Positions 1-7,893 of a stretch of DNA of 11,781 bases are shown in pieces. This stretch comes from Rhodoferax sp. (GTDB taxonomy: Bacteria; Pseudomonadota; Gammaproteobacteria; Burkholderiales; Burkholderiaceae_C): contig JAQSDS010000449.1 of the NCBI GenBank assembly GCA_029946045.1, positions 1 through 11,781 on the forward strand, read 5' to 3'. The notes under the pieces are model-generated. The model was not told the origin of the DNA and did not search any database. It saw only the letters and a list, made by a program, of their open reading frames with translations. Position numbers and translations under genes: made by a program. Position 1 is the stretch's first letter. Each line of letters opens with the position of its first letter.

Positions 1-1095
1 GCGGGCATGGCTGCACCGATGGTGGACCGGCTCAAGCTGAGCCCTCAGGTGATCGAGACCTGTGCCCAGGGCTGCGAGCAACTGGCCGCCATGGCCGACA
101 TCATCGGCGAGATCACCGCCTTGCGACAGCAGCCCAGCGGCATCCGCGTGGGGCAAATGCGCGTGCCCATTGGGGTGTTTGGCATGATCTTCGAGAGCCG
201 CCCCAACGTCACCATCGAAGCCGCCAGCCTGTCCATCAAAAGCGGCAACGCCTGCATCTTGCGCGGCGGCTCCGAAGCCATTGAGTCCAACAAGGCGCTG
301 GCCCGGTTGGTGCAACAGGCCTTGATCGACAGCGGCCTGCCCGCCCATGCGGTGCAACTGGTGCAAACCACCGACCGCGCCGTGGTGGGTGAGCTCATCA
401 CCATGCCGCAGTATGTGGACGTGATCATTCCGCGCGGCGGCAAGGGGCTGATTGAACGCATCAGCCGCGAATCAAAAGTGCCGGTCATCAAGCACCTGGA
501 CGGCAATTGCCACACCTATGTCGACGACCCCTGCGACCTGGCCATGGCCGTCAAGGTGGCCGACAACGCCAAAACCAGTAAATACAGCCCCTGCAACGCC
601 ACCGAGAGCCTGCTGGTGGCGCGCGGCATAGCGGCCCAATTCCTGCCGCTGATCGGTGCCATTTATGCAGTCAAGGGGGTAGAGATGCGCTGCGACCCCG
701 AGGCCCTGGCCTTGTTACAGGCCTGCCCCGCCAAAATGGTGCTGCAGCCCGCGCTGGAGGCCGACTGGTATGAAGAGTACCTGGCGCCCATCATCAGCAT
801 CAAGGTCGTAGCCGATGTGGACGAGGCCATTGCCCACATCAACCGCTACAGCAGCCACCACACCGATGCCATCCTGACGCGTGACCACATGCACGCGCAA
901 CAGTTTCTGCGCGAGGTCGATTCGGCCAGTGTCATGGTCAACACCAGCACCCGTTTTGCCGACGGCTTTGAATATGGCTTGGGGGCCGAGATTGGCATCA
1001 GTACCGACAAGTTTCACGCCCGCGGCCCGGTCGGCATCGAGGGCCTGACCTCACTCAAGTACGTGGTGCTGGGCGAAGGCGAAGTGCGTCGCTAA
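1..1095 (+). CDS. proA: Glutamate-5-semialdehyde dehydrogenase (gamma-glutamyl phosphate reductase), 5'-truncated by the window edge
   Basis: ProA reduces gamma-glutamyl phosphate to glutamate-5-semialdehyde with NADPH, the second step of proline synthesis, in the cytosol. The reading frame is open from base 1, so the true start lies outside the window and the ATG at 7 is internal; about 364 residues are visible against a usual length near 420. Seen in the translation, counting from the ATG at 7: the dinucleotide-binding part with [14 protein letters not shown] at about 57-70 and LRGGSEA at 85-91, the [10 protein letters not shown] segment at 141-150, and the aldehyde-dehydrogenase-type catalytic cysteine in [11 protein letters not shown] (Cys196). 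The C-terminal part has [21 protein letters not shown] and [14 protein letters not shown], both typical of ProA. The stop is TAA at 1093-1095. gshA follows on the same strand after 81 bp. No truncation or frameshift is visible apart from the window edge. The family call is very secure. Confidence 0.96.
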   Translation, partial: AGMAAPMVDRLKLSPQVIETCAQGCEQLAAMADIIGEITALRQQPSGIRVGQMRVPIGVFGMIFESRPNVTIEAASLSIKSGNACILRGGSEAIESNKALARLVQQALIDSGLPAHAVQLVQTTDRAVVGELITMPQYVDVIIPRGGKGLIERISRESKVPVIKHLDGNCHTYVDDPCDLAMAVKVADNAKTSKYSPCNATESLLVARGIAAQFLPLIGAIYAVKGVEMRCDPEALALLQACPAKMVLQPALEADWYEEYLAPIISIKVVADVDEAIAHINRYSSHHTDAILTRDHMHAQQFLREVDSASVMVNTSTRFADGFEYGLGAEIGISTDKFHARGPVGIEGLTSLKYVVLGEGEVRR

Positions 1096-1176
1096 ACAAC
1101 GGCTTGCCCCGACGGGGACTTATGAGGCCCTGGCGCCACCGCTTAAAATCAACGCCAACACTATGCAAGGTCTCCT

Positions 1177-2472
1177 ATGGTTCCGCACCTGATCACCGCC
1201 CTGACGGGCCCCATCAACGAGTTGGAGCAGCGCGTGCTGGACTCCATGCCCGCCATTGAGCGCTGGTTCCGGCTGGAATGGATGGAGCACACCCCCCCGT
1301 TTTACAGTTCGGTCGATGTGCGCAACGCCGGCTTCAAGCTGGCCCCGGTGGACACCAACCTGTACCCCGGCGGCTGGAACAACCTCACCACGGAAATGCT
1401 GCCTTTGGCCGTGCAGGCCGCCATGGCCGCCATCGAAAAAATTTGCCCGGAAGCGCGCAACCTGCTGGTGATCCCCGAAAACGGCCAGCCGAGCAGTTTT
1501 TACCTCGCCAACCTGGCCCAATTGCAGCGCATTTTTAACATGGCGGGCCTCAACGTGCGGCTCGGCTCAATTGATCCTGCCATCAAGAAAAACACCAGCT
1601 TCGAATTGCAAAACGGCGACCGGGTCATGCTCGAGCCTGTCATCCGGACCAAACGCCGCCTTGGCCTGAAAGACTTTGACCCCTGCACCATTTTGCTCAA
1701 CAACGACCTGAGCGCCGGTGTGCCCGGCATTCTGGAAGAAACCTACGAGCAATACCTGCTGCCGCCCTTGCACGCGGGCTGGCCCACCCGACGCAAAAGC
1801 ACACATTTCAAATGCTACGAAGAGGTGTCCAAACGACTGGGCAAACTGCTGGGGGTCGACCCCTGGTTGATTCACCCGCTGTTTGACCGCTGCGAAAACG
1901 TGTCCCTGGACCAGAGCAGCGGGTTCGAAGCCCTGCAGACCCAGGTCGACAGCGTGCTAGCCCGCGTCAAGCGCAAATACAAAGAGTACGGCATCAAAGA
2001 GAAGCCTTTTGTGGTGGTGAAGGCCGACCACGGCACCCACGAGCTCGGCATTGTCACCGTGCGTGATGCCAACGACATGCAGGCGCTGCAAGACCGCATC
2101 CAGACCCTGAACAAGGGCCGTAAATCACCTTTTTTGCCGCATGACTTCATGGTGCAGGAAGGTGTTTTGACGCAAGAGCGGGTCAACGATGCCGTGGCCG
2201 AACCGGTGGTCTACATGATGGACCGCTACGTGGTCGGCGGCTTCTACCGGGTGCATGCCGGGCGCGGCATCGACGAAAACCTGAATGCCCCCGGTGCCGG
2301 TTACGTACCGCTGGCCTTTGAGCACAGCACCCAGTTGCCCCAGCCGGGGGTGAAACCGGGTGCCAGCGTGCCCAATCGCTTTTACATGTACGGCGTGGTC
2401 GGGCGCCTGGCCATGCTGGCCGCCAGTTATGAGCTGGAAGCCACCGACCCCGATGCGCAAGATTTCGAGTAG
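1177..2472 (+). CDS. gshA: Glutamate-cysteine ligase, Acidithiobacillus-type (GshA family)
   Basis: This 431-residue protein fits the glutamate-cysteine ligase family first described in Acidithiobacillus (Thiobacillus) ferrooxidans, which is distinct in sequence from the E. coli-type GshA. It would join L-glutamate and L-cysteine with ATP to give gamma-glutamylcysteine, the first step of glutathione synthesis in the cytosol. Recognisable stretches are an N-terminal segment with LEQRVLDSMPAIERWFR, the conserved PVDTNLYPGGWNNL around residues 60-73, and the central HTDGTHELG-like part that here reads KADHGTHELGIVTV. I recognise the family as a whole rather than single catalytic residues. The ATG at 1177 is preceded by AAGG at 1167-1170, 6 nt away. 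A TAAAAT box at 1144-1149 could be a -10 element, but no convincing -35 lies upstream. The presence of gshB 2.2 kb downstream supports the assignment. Confidence 0.9.
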   Translation: MVPHLITALTGPINELEQRVLDSMPAIERWFRLEWMEHTPPFYSSVDVRNAGFKLAPVDTNLYPGGWNNLTTEMLPLAVQAAMAAIEKICPEARNLLVIPENGQPSSFYLANLAQLQRIFNMAGLNVRLGSIDPAIKKNTSFELQNGDRVMLEPVIRTKRRLGLKDFDPCTILLNNDLSAGVPGILEETYEQYLLPPLHAGWPTRRKSTHFKCYEEVSKRLGKLLGVDPWLIHPLFDRCENVSLDQSSGFEALQTQVDSVLARVKRKYKEYGIKEKPFVVVKADHGTHELGIVTVRDANDMQALQDRIQTLNKGRKSPFLPHDFMVQEGVLTQERVNDAVAEPVVYMMDRYVVGGFYRVHAGRGIDENLNAPGAGYVPLAFEHSTQLPQPGVKPGASVPNRFYMYGVVGRLAMLAASYELEATDPDAQDFE

Positions 2473-2545
2473 CCTGCGTTTCTGACGCAAAATAGCGGCC
2501 TCTCACGACACGGAGCCCGGCGGCCTGAGGCACCCGGATCACACT

Positions 2546-4414
2546 TTGGCAACATCTCAAACCTCGCTTCGCGCCCTCACCCTGGGGGCCATCGGTGTGG
2601 TCTATGGCGACATCGGCACCAGCGTGCTGTACGCCGTCAAGGAAGTCTTTGGCTCGGGTCATGTGCCCTTCACGGTCGACAACGTGATGGGCATCCTGTC
2701 GATCTTTTTCTGGACCCTCACCGTCATCATTTCCCTGAAATACGTGACCCTGGTGCTGCGCGCCGACAACAACGGCGAAGGCGGCCTGGTGGCCATGCTG
2801 GCGCTGGCTTCCCAGTCGGTCAAGGACAAACCACGGTTACGTCGCGTGTTGCTGCTGGTGGGTATTTTTGGTACCTGCCTGTTTTATGGCGATGGCGTCA
2901 TCACCCCCGCCATCTCGGTGCTGTCGGCGGTTGAAGGCCTGGAGGTGGTGTCGCCCACCTTCAAAAAAGCGGTGATCCCGCTCACCCTGGTGATCCTGTT
3001 TGGCCTGTTTGCGGTGCAAAAGCGCGGCACAGCCGACATCGGCAAATTTTTCGGGCCCATCACGCTGGTCTGGTTCATCTGCATTGCCGTGCTGGGCGTG
3101 TCGCACATCGTGCACAACCCCGAAATTCTGCAGGCGCTGAGCCCGCACTACGCGCTGGCGTTCATGTGGGCCGAGCCGCTCACCACCTTCATCATCCTGG
3201 GCGCCGTGGTGTTGTGCGTGACCGGTGGCGAGGCCTTGTATGCCGACATGGGTCATTTTGGCAAAAAGCCAATCCGGCTGGCCTGGTTCCTCATTGTCAT
3301 GCCCTGCCTGACCCTGAACTATTTTGGTCAGGGTGCCTTGCTGCTGAGCAACCCCGAAGCTGTCAAAAATCCGTTCTACATGATGGCACCCAGCTGGGCC
3401 CTGATTCCGCTGGTCATGCTCGCCACGATGGCCACGGTGATTGCCTCTCAAGCGCTGATTACCGGCGCGTTTTCTGTCACCAAACAGGTGATTCAGCTGG
3501 GCTATTTGCCGCGCTTTCAGGTGTGGCACACCAATGTGCGGGAAACCGGCCAAATCTACATGCCCTTCGTCAATTGGGGCCTGTTTGTGCTGATTGTGCT
3601 GGCGGTGATGCTGTTCAAGTCATCGAGCAACCTGGCTGCTGCCTACGGCATTGCCGTCACGCTGGACATGCTGATCACCACCGTACTGACGTTTTTTGTC
3701 ATCCGCTACGCCTGGGGCTACCCGCTGGCGCTGTGTCTGGCTGCCACCAGCGTTTTCTTTGTGGTGGACCTGGCATTTTTCAGCTCCAACCTGCTCAAGT
3801 TGGCGGACGGTGGCTGGTTCCCCTTGCTGATTGCGGCCGGCGTGTTCACGGTGATGATCACCTGGAAAGACGGTCGGCGCCTGCTCAACAAAAAGCTGGC
3901 CGCCGATGCCATCGACCTGAACAGCTTTCTGGAAGCGGTTTTTGTCAGCCCGCCCACCCGCGTTGCGGGTACCGCGGTGTTCCTGACCGCTGCGCCCGGC
4001 ACGGTGCCCAACGCCATGCTGCACAACCTCAAACACAACAAGGTGCTGCATGAGGTTAACCTGTTTGTCACGGTGGTGAACCATGAAGTGCCGTGGATCG
4101 GCATGAGCAAGCGCCTCGAGCTTGAATCGCTGGGGCACGATTGCTGGCAGGTGGTGGTGAACTATGGTTTCAAGAACGACCCTGATTTGCCGCGTGCCCT
4201 GCAACTGATCAAGAGCCGTGGGTTCGAGCTGGAGCCCATGAGCACCAGCTATTTCCTGAGCCGCGACACCATTGCCCCCACGCTGGGCAGCGGCATGGCG
4301 CCCTGGCGTGAAAAACTATTCGCCCAGATGCACCTGAACGCCAGCGGCGCAGCCAACTTCCTCAAGTTGCCCAGCAACTCGGTGGTAGAGCTGGGCAGCA
4401 AGATTGAAATCTAA
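2546..4414 (+). CDS. kup: Low-affinity potassium transporter Kup (KUP/HAK/KT family)
   Basis: Kup imports K+ with protons across the inner membrane. The 622-residue product is the same length as E. coli Kup. The family signature is at the N-terminus: [21 protein letters not shown] (residues 10-30), then [10 protein letters not shown] (72-81). About twelve hydrophobic membrane segments follow up to about residue 440, including [16 protein letters not shown] and [14 protein letters not shown] soluble C-terminal part of about 180 residues completes it, with VNHEVPWIG. No ATG lies near the conserved N-terminus. I chose the TTG at 2546, because the Kup family normally begins a few residues before this SLxALTLG segment. 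An in-frame CTG at 2525 with GGAG 9 nt upstream is an alternative that would add seven residues. The gene lies 73 bp after gshA and its stop codon abuts the hairpin array. Co-transcription with gshA is possible. The family call is secure; the start is less so. Confidence 0.95.
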   Translation: MATSQTSLRALTLGAIGVVYGDIGTSVLYAVKEVFGSGHVPFTVDNVMGILSIFFWTLTVIISLKYVTLVLRADNNGEGGLVAMLALASQSVKDKPRLRRVLLLVGIFGTCLFYGDGVITPAISVLSAVEGLEVVSPTFKKAVIPLTLVILFGLFAVQKRGTADIGKFFGPITLVWFICIAVLGVSHIVHNPEILQALSPHYALAFMWAEPLTTFIILGAVVLCVTGGEALYADMGHFGKKPIRLAWFLIVMPCLTLNYFGQGALLLSNPEAVKNPFYMMAPSWALIPLVMLATMATVIASQALITGAFSVTKQVIQLGYLPRFQVWHTNVRETGQIYMPFVNWGLFVLIVLAVMLFKSSSNLAAAYGIAVTLDMLITTVLTFFVIRYAWGYPLALCLAATSVFFVVDLAFFSSNLLKLADGGWFPLLIAAGVFTVMITWKDGRRLLNKKLAADAIDLNSFLEAVFVSPPTRVAGTAVFLTAAPGTVPNAMLHNLKHNKVLHEVNLFVTVVNHEVPWIGMSKRLELESLGHDCWQVVVNYGFKNDPDLPRALQLIKSRGFELEPMSTSYFLSRDTIAPTLGSGMAPWREKLFAQMHLNASGAANFLKLPSNSVVELGSKIEI

Positions 4415-4420
4415 AACCTT

Positions 4421-4480
4421 GCGGGACAGAACAAGATTTGCGCAACAAGTTTGCTCTGTCCTCAACAAATCAAGAATTTA
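4421..4480. repeat. Diverged, long-loop first copy of the hairpin repeat
   Basis: This block starts 6 bp after the kup stop codon with the same bases as the repeat units that follow (GCGGGACAGA). It then carries a 24-nt loop (4431-4454) instead of 8 nt before the closing arm TCTGTCCT at 4455-4462. The stem 4423-4430 / 4455-4462 has seven Watson-Crick pairs and one G-T pair at its base. The loop holds a near direct repeat, ACAAGATTTGC (4431-4441) and ACAAGTTTGC (4445-4454), and the palindrome TTGCGCAA (4438-4445). The spacer to the next unit (4463-4480) is AT-rich and differs from the spacers of the later copies. It appears to be an older or variant member of the same element family. Confidence 0.8.
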
Positions 4481-4643
4481 GCGGGACAGATCTTTAGCTC
4501 TGTCCCCAACGAACCGTGGATTTTGCGGGACAGATCTTTAGCTCTGTCCCCAACGAACCGTAAACCTTGCGGGACAGATCTTTAGCTCTGTCCCCAACGA
4601 ACCGTAAACCTTGCGGGACAGATCTTTAGCTCTGTCCCCAACA
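4481..4643. repeat. Tandem array of a 44-bp hairpin-bearing repeat (3 full units plus a partial fourth), REP-like
   Basis: Units begin at 4481, 4525, 4569 and 4613, exactly 44 bp apart. The fourth stops after 31 bp, at 4643. Units two and three are identical over 44 bp; the first differs from them at four positions, all in its last eight bases. Each unit holds a perfect 8-bp inverted repeat, GGGACAGA and TCTGTCCC, around the 8-nt loop TCTTTAGC. Stems plus loops span 4483-4506, 4527-4550, 4571-4594 and 4615-4638. The hairpins are followed by CAACGAACCG rather than a run of T, so they do not look like classical intrinsic terminators. Short imperfect palindromes repeated between genes are typical of REP elements moved by REP-associated tyrosine transposases; that link is inference. 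The array lies between kup and gshB, both transcribed rightwards, so read-through RNA would carry all the hairpins in series. Confidence 0.93.
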
Positions 4644-4659
4644 CTTTAGGACCGCCTGA

Positions 4660-5661
4660 ATGCACCTGCTCTTTATCGCCGACCCCCTCGAATCCTTCAA
4701 AATCTACAAGGACAGCACCTTTGCCATGATGCGCGAGGCGCAGGCCCGCGGCCATGTTTTAAGCGTCTGCGAACCCAAAGACATCCGGTGGCAGCGCGGC
4801 GAGTCCGTGACCGCCTTTGTGCGCGACATCACCCTCACCGGCGACCCGGTGCACTGGTTCAACGCGGTGCAGCACAAACCCGATGAACGTGGGCAGGCAG
4901 TCAAGGACTTTGACGCCGTGGTGATGCGCAAGGACCCGCCCTTCGACAGCGAGTTTTTCTACGCCACCCACCTGCTGGAGCAGGCCGAGCGCGAAGGCGC
5001 CAAAGTGTTCAACAAGCCGCGCGCGCTGCGCGACCACCCCGAAAAGCTGGCCATCATGGAATGGCCGCAGTTCATCGGCCCGACCCTGGTCACCCGCGAC
5101 GCGCAGGACATCAGGCGCTTTCATGCCGAACACCACGACATCATCCTCAAGCCGCTCGACGGCATGGGCGGCACGGGCATTTTCCGGGTCAAGGCAGACG
5201 GACTGAACCTGGGGGCCATCATTGAGACGCTCAACCGCGACGGCGCCGAGACCGTGATGGTGCAAAAGTTTTTACCCGCTATTGCCGAGGGCGACAAGCG
5301 CATTCTGGTGATTGGCGGCCAGCCCGTGCCCTACTGCCTGGCGCGTATTCCGCAAGGTGGCGAGGTGCGCGGCAACCTGGCAGCTGGCGGCAAAGGCGTG
5401 GCGCAACCCCTGAGCGCGCGCGACCGCAGCATTGCCGAGGCCATTGGCCCGGTGCTGGCCGGGCGCGGCCTGCTGCTGATGGGGCTGGACGTGATTGGCG
5501 ACAGCCTGACCGAAATCAACGTCACCAGCCCGACCTGTTTCCAGGAGATCTTTGACCAGACCGGTTTTGACGTGGCCGCCATGTTTGTGCAGGCGCTGGA
5601 AGCGGCGACCGCACCCCAGCGCAGACCCGACAGCCCCACGCGCCCCGTAGCAACCGCGTGA
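4660..5661 (+). CDS. gshB: Glutathione synthetase (ATP-grasp)
   Basis: GshB adds glycine to gamma-glutamylcysteine using ATP, completing glutathione in the cytosol. The 333-residue product closely follows the E. coli enzyme (316 residues). Seen in order: the N-terminal KDSTFAMMREAQARGH (17-32), VMRKDPPFDSEFFYATHLLE (88-107), NKPRALRDHPEKL (118-130), the ATP-binding glycine-rich loop KPLDGMGGTGIFRV (164-177), the LARIPQGGEVRGNLAAGGKG block (227-246), and the metal/ATP-site segment LTEINVTSPTCFQEI (283-297). The final fifteen or so residues are a Pro/Arg-rich tail beyond the usual end of the family and probably have no catalytic role. The ATG at 4660 has AGGA at 4648-4651, 8 nt upstream. Its leader is only 16 nt from the end of the hairpin array and shows no clear promoter, so expression may depend on read-through from kup or gshA. 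Confidence 0.96.
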   Translation: MHLLFIADPLESFKIYKDSTFAMMREAQARGHVLSVCEPKDIRWQRGESVTAFVRDITLTGDPVHWFNAVQHKPDERGQAVKDFDAVVMRKDPPFDSEFFYATHLLEQAEREGAKVFNKPRALRDHPEKLAIMEWPQFIGPTLVTRDAQDIRRFHAEHHDIILKPLDGMGGTGIFRVKADGLNLGAIIETLNRDGAETVMVQKFLPAIAEGDKRILVIGGQPVPYCLARIPQGGEVRGNLAAGGKGVAQPLSARDRSIAEAIGPVLAGRGLLLMGLDVIGDSLTEINVTSPTCFQEIFDQTGFDVAAMFVQALEAATAPQRRPDSPTRPVATA

Positions 5662-5666
5662 CTCTG

Positions 5667-5672
5667 TATGAT
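5667..5672 (+). promoter_or_regulatory. Candidate -10 element upstream of rep
   Basis: TATGAT differs from the sigma-70 consensus TATAAT at one base and lies 24 nt before the chosen rep start, just after the gshB stop codon. No good -35 hexamer is found at the expected distance, which falls inside the end of gshB. The call is weak; rep could equally be transcribed with gshB. Confidence 0.22.
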
Positions 5673-5695
5673 TCGCGGCTTTGCAAATCAAAGTC

Positions 5696-7849
5696 ATGTC
5701 TTCCCCCACCACCGGCCTGAACCTGGCACAGCAAGAAGCCGTGAACTTCATGCACGGCCCCTGCCTGGTGCTGGCTGGCGCCGGTTCGGGCAAAACCCGG
5801 GTCATCACCCACAAAATCGGCCAACTCATCAAATCGGGGGTCGCGGCCAAAAACATCTTTGCCATCACCTTCACCAACAAGGCCGCCACTGAGATGCGCG
5901 AGCGCGCGCGCGGCCTGATTGGTAGGGCAGCCAAGGATGCGGCCATCTGCACCTTTCACGCCCTGGGCGTGCGCCTGCTGCGCGAAGACGGCGCGGCGCT
6001 GGGCCTCAAACCGCAGTTTTCTATTCTGGACAGCGACGACGTCAACAGCATCCTGAAAGACGCCGGTGGCTCGGTCGACGCCGCCACGGCGCGCAGCTGG
6101 CAATGGACCATCAGCCTGTGGAAAAACCAGGGGCTCAATGCCGCAGCTGCCGCAGCACAGGCCAGCAGTGACAGCGAGCGCATCATCGCGCGTGTCATGG
6201 CGCACTACGAGGAACGGCTCACGGCCTACCAGAGCGTCGACTTTGACGACCTCATCAGCCTGCCGCTCAAATTGCTGCAAAACCACGAATCTGTGCGGCA
6301 AAAATGGCAAAAGCAGGTGGGGCATATTCTGGTGGACGAATACCAGGACACCAACGCCACCCAGTACGAACTGTTAAAGCTGCTGGTGGGCGGCAAAGAC
6401 CCGGCGCAGGCGCGCTTTACCGCGGTGGGCGACGACGACCAGTCGATTTACGGCTGGCGCGGCGCCACGCTCGACAACCTGAAAAAACTGCCGGTCGATT
6501 TTCCTGCGCTCAAAGTCATCAAACTGGAGCAAAACTACCGCTCCACTGGGGCCATTTTGCGGGCTGCCAATAACGTCATTGGCCCCAACCCCAAGCTCTA
6601 CCCGAAAAACCTGTGGAGCGACCTGGGCGAAGGCGAGCCGGTGCGGGTGGTAGACGCCGACACCGAAGAACACGAGGCCGAACGCACCGTGGCGCGCATC
6701 CAGAGCCTGCGCGCCAGCGGCCTGAACCAGGCCGGACCGCAGTTCAAGGAATTCAGGGATTTTGCCGTGCTCTACCGCGCCAACCACCAGGCCAAGGCTT
6801 TTGAAAAAGCACTGCGCAAAGCGGCGATTCCGTACAAGGTGTCGGGCGGCACCAGCTTTTTTGACCGCGCCGAAATCAAGGACCTGTGCGCCTGGTTTCG
6901 CTTGTGGATCAACAACAACGACGACCCGGCTTTTTTGCGCGCCGTGACCACACCCAAGCGCGGCATTGGCCACCAGACCTTGGCGCATCTGGGTGACTTT
7001 GCCACCAAATACCGGGTCAGCATGTTCGAGGCGCTGTTTTCCAGCAGTCTGGGGTCCGTCATTTCGGGCAAGGCGCTGGGCAGCCTGCATGAGTTTGGCC
7101 GCGAAATCAACGACCTCGAATTCCGCGCCCGCCACACGCTGGGTGCGGAGGCGGCCAAAACATTCTTGCTCGACTGGCTCAAGGACATTGGCTTTGAGCA
7201 ATACCTGACAGATGGCGAAGACAGCGAGAAAGTGGCTGCTGCGCGCTGGAGCACTGTGCTGGACTTTTGCGACTGGATGAGCGGGCGCTGCGGCGGCCAG
7301 ATTGACGATGCGGCCGGCGTCAGCACGGCGGGCGAGCTCAAGTCACTGCTTGAAGTAGCGCAAACCGTGTCGCTGCTGTCCACCATCAGCGAGCGCGAGA
7401 CCGACCAGAACGTGGTCACGCTGTCGACCCTGCACGCGGCCAAGGGGCTGGAGTGGCCGCATGTGATGCTGGTCGGCGTGACCGAGGGCATGTTGCCCTT
7501 CAAGCTGCGCGACAACCCCGACGAGGCACCCGCCAGCAACGCATCGAGCGCGCTGCGCGCCGCCGCGCAAGAGGCCGCCAGCGCCACCCTGACCTCGCAC
7601 CTGCAGGAAGAGCGCCGCCTGATGTACGTGGGCATCACCCGCGCCCAGCGCAGCCTGGCCGTGAGCTGGACCCGCAAGCGCAAAAAAGGCCGCGAAATGG
7701 TAGCCGCCCAGCCCAGCCGTTTTATTGCCGAGATGGGGCTCGATCAAAACACGGTGAAAGAAGACCCACGCGAAAAGCTCAGGGCCTTGCGCGCCGAGTT
7801 TGCGCAGAAGGCCATTGACGGGGCGGCGGCGCGGGCGCTGGTCAAATAG
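5696..7849 (+). CDS. rep: ATP-dependent 3'-5' DNA helicase, UvrD/Rep family (Rep type)
   Basis: This superfamily 1A helicase unwinds DNA with ATP; Rep clears protein-bound DNA ahead of replication forks. All core motifs are visible in the 717-residue product: Walker A GAGSGKT (28-34), motif Ia TFTNKAATEMRER, DEYQD (214-218), GDDDQSIYGWRG (245-256), QNYRST (279-284), motif V TLSTLHAAKGLEW (575-587) and motif VI YVGITRAQR (644-652). Similarity to E. coli Rep runs through the whole chain, for example FPALKVIKLEQNYRS and KVSGGTSFFDRAEIKDL, so Rep fits better than UvrD. About 35 Ala/Ser-rich residues separate GMLPF (598-602) from EERRLMYVG, longer than the short linker I recall in E. coli Rep. I chose the ATG at 5696 rather than the in-frame TTG at 5681, because the family begins close to LNLAQQEAV. 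The Shine-Dalgarno match is poor. The gene lies 34 bp after gshB and 44 bp before pldA. Confidence 0.93.
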   Translation: MSSPTTGLNLAQQEAVNFMHGPCLVLAGAGSGKTRVITHKIGQLIKSGVAAKNIFAITFTNKAATEMRERARGLIGRAAKDAAICTFHALGVRLLREDGAALGLKPQFSILDSDDVNSILKDAGGSVDAATARSWQWTISLWKNQGLNAAAAAAQASSDSERIIARVMAHYEERLTAYQSVDFDDLISLPLKLLQNHESVRQKWQKQVGHILVDEYQDTNATQYELLKLLVGGKDPAQARFTAVGDDDQSIYGWRGATLDNLKKLPVDFPALKVIKLEQNYRSTGAILRAANNVIGPNPKLYPKNLWSDLGEGEPVRVVDADTEEHEAERTVARIQSLRASGLNQAGPQFKEFRDFAVLYRANHQAKAFEKALRKAAIPYKVSGGTSFFDRAEIKDLCAWFRLWINNNDDPAFLRAVTTPKRGIGHQTLAHLGDFATKYRVSMFEALFSSSLGSVISGKALGSLHEFGREINDLEFRARHTLGAEAAKTFLLDWLKDIGFEQYLTDGEDSEKVAAARWSTVLDFCDWMSGRCGGQIDDAAGVSTAGELKSLLEVAQTVSLLSTISERETDQNVVTLSTLHAAKGLEWPHVMLVGVTEGMLPFKLRDNPDEAPASNASSALRAAAQEAASATLTSHLQEERRLMYVGITRAQRSLAVSWTRKRKKGREMVAAQPSRFIAEMGLDQNTVKEDPREKLRALRAEFAQKAIDGAAARALVK

Positions 7850-7879
7850 GCGCAACAAGTCTAGAACCCAGCGACAAGA

Positions 7880-7885
7880 AAGGAA
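7880..7885 (+). promoter_or_regulatory. Ribosome binding site for the TTG start of pldA
   Basis: The purine run containing AAGGAAG ends at 7886 and its AGGA core (7881-7884) lies 9 nt before the TTG at 7894. No ATG or GTG start is found in frame before the signal-peptide core, so this site supports the TTG as the start. Confidence 0.55.
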
Positions 7886-7893
7886 GCATTCAA

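Noticed and set aside
1107..1117. CCCC-GAC-GGGG hairpin after proA
   Set aside because: Only 4 bp of stem with a 3-nt loop and no T tract; too short to call a terminator.
2837..3553. Long open frame on the reverse strand opposite kup (238 codons)
   Set aside because: Its translation is His/Gln/Gly/Arg-rich with no recognisable domain, and it lies wholly antisense to a well-conserved gene in GC-rich DNA.
4481..4643. Regularly spaced palindromic repeats resembling a CRISPR array
   Set aside because: The segments between palindromes are near-identical linkers of about 20 bp, not unique spacers, and no cas gene is present.
4499..4643. Intrinsic terminator of kup
   Set aside because: The stems are strong enough, but none is followed by a T run; all are followed by CAAC.
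6374..7683. Reverse-strand open frames of about 275 and 303 codons opposite rep
   Set aside because: Both are antisense shadows of a gene with all helicase motifs; neither has a family resemblance or a plausible ribosome site.
7850..7860. The 11-mer GCGCAACAAGT, also found at 4440-4450 in the long-loop repeat
   Set aside because: The similarity does not extend beyond 11 bp and no hairpin arms accompany it at 7850, so it is not evidence for another repeat copy.
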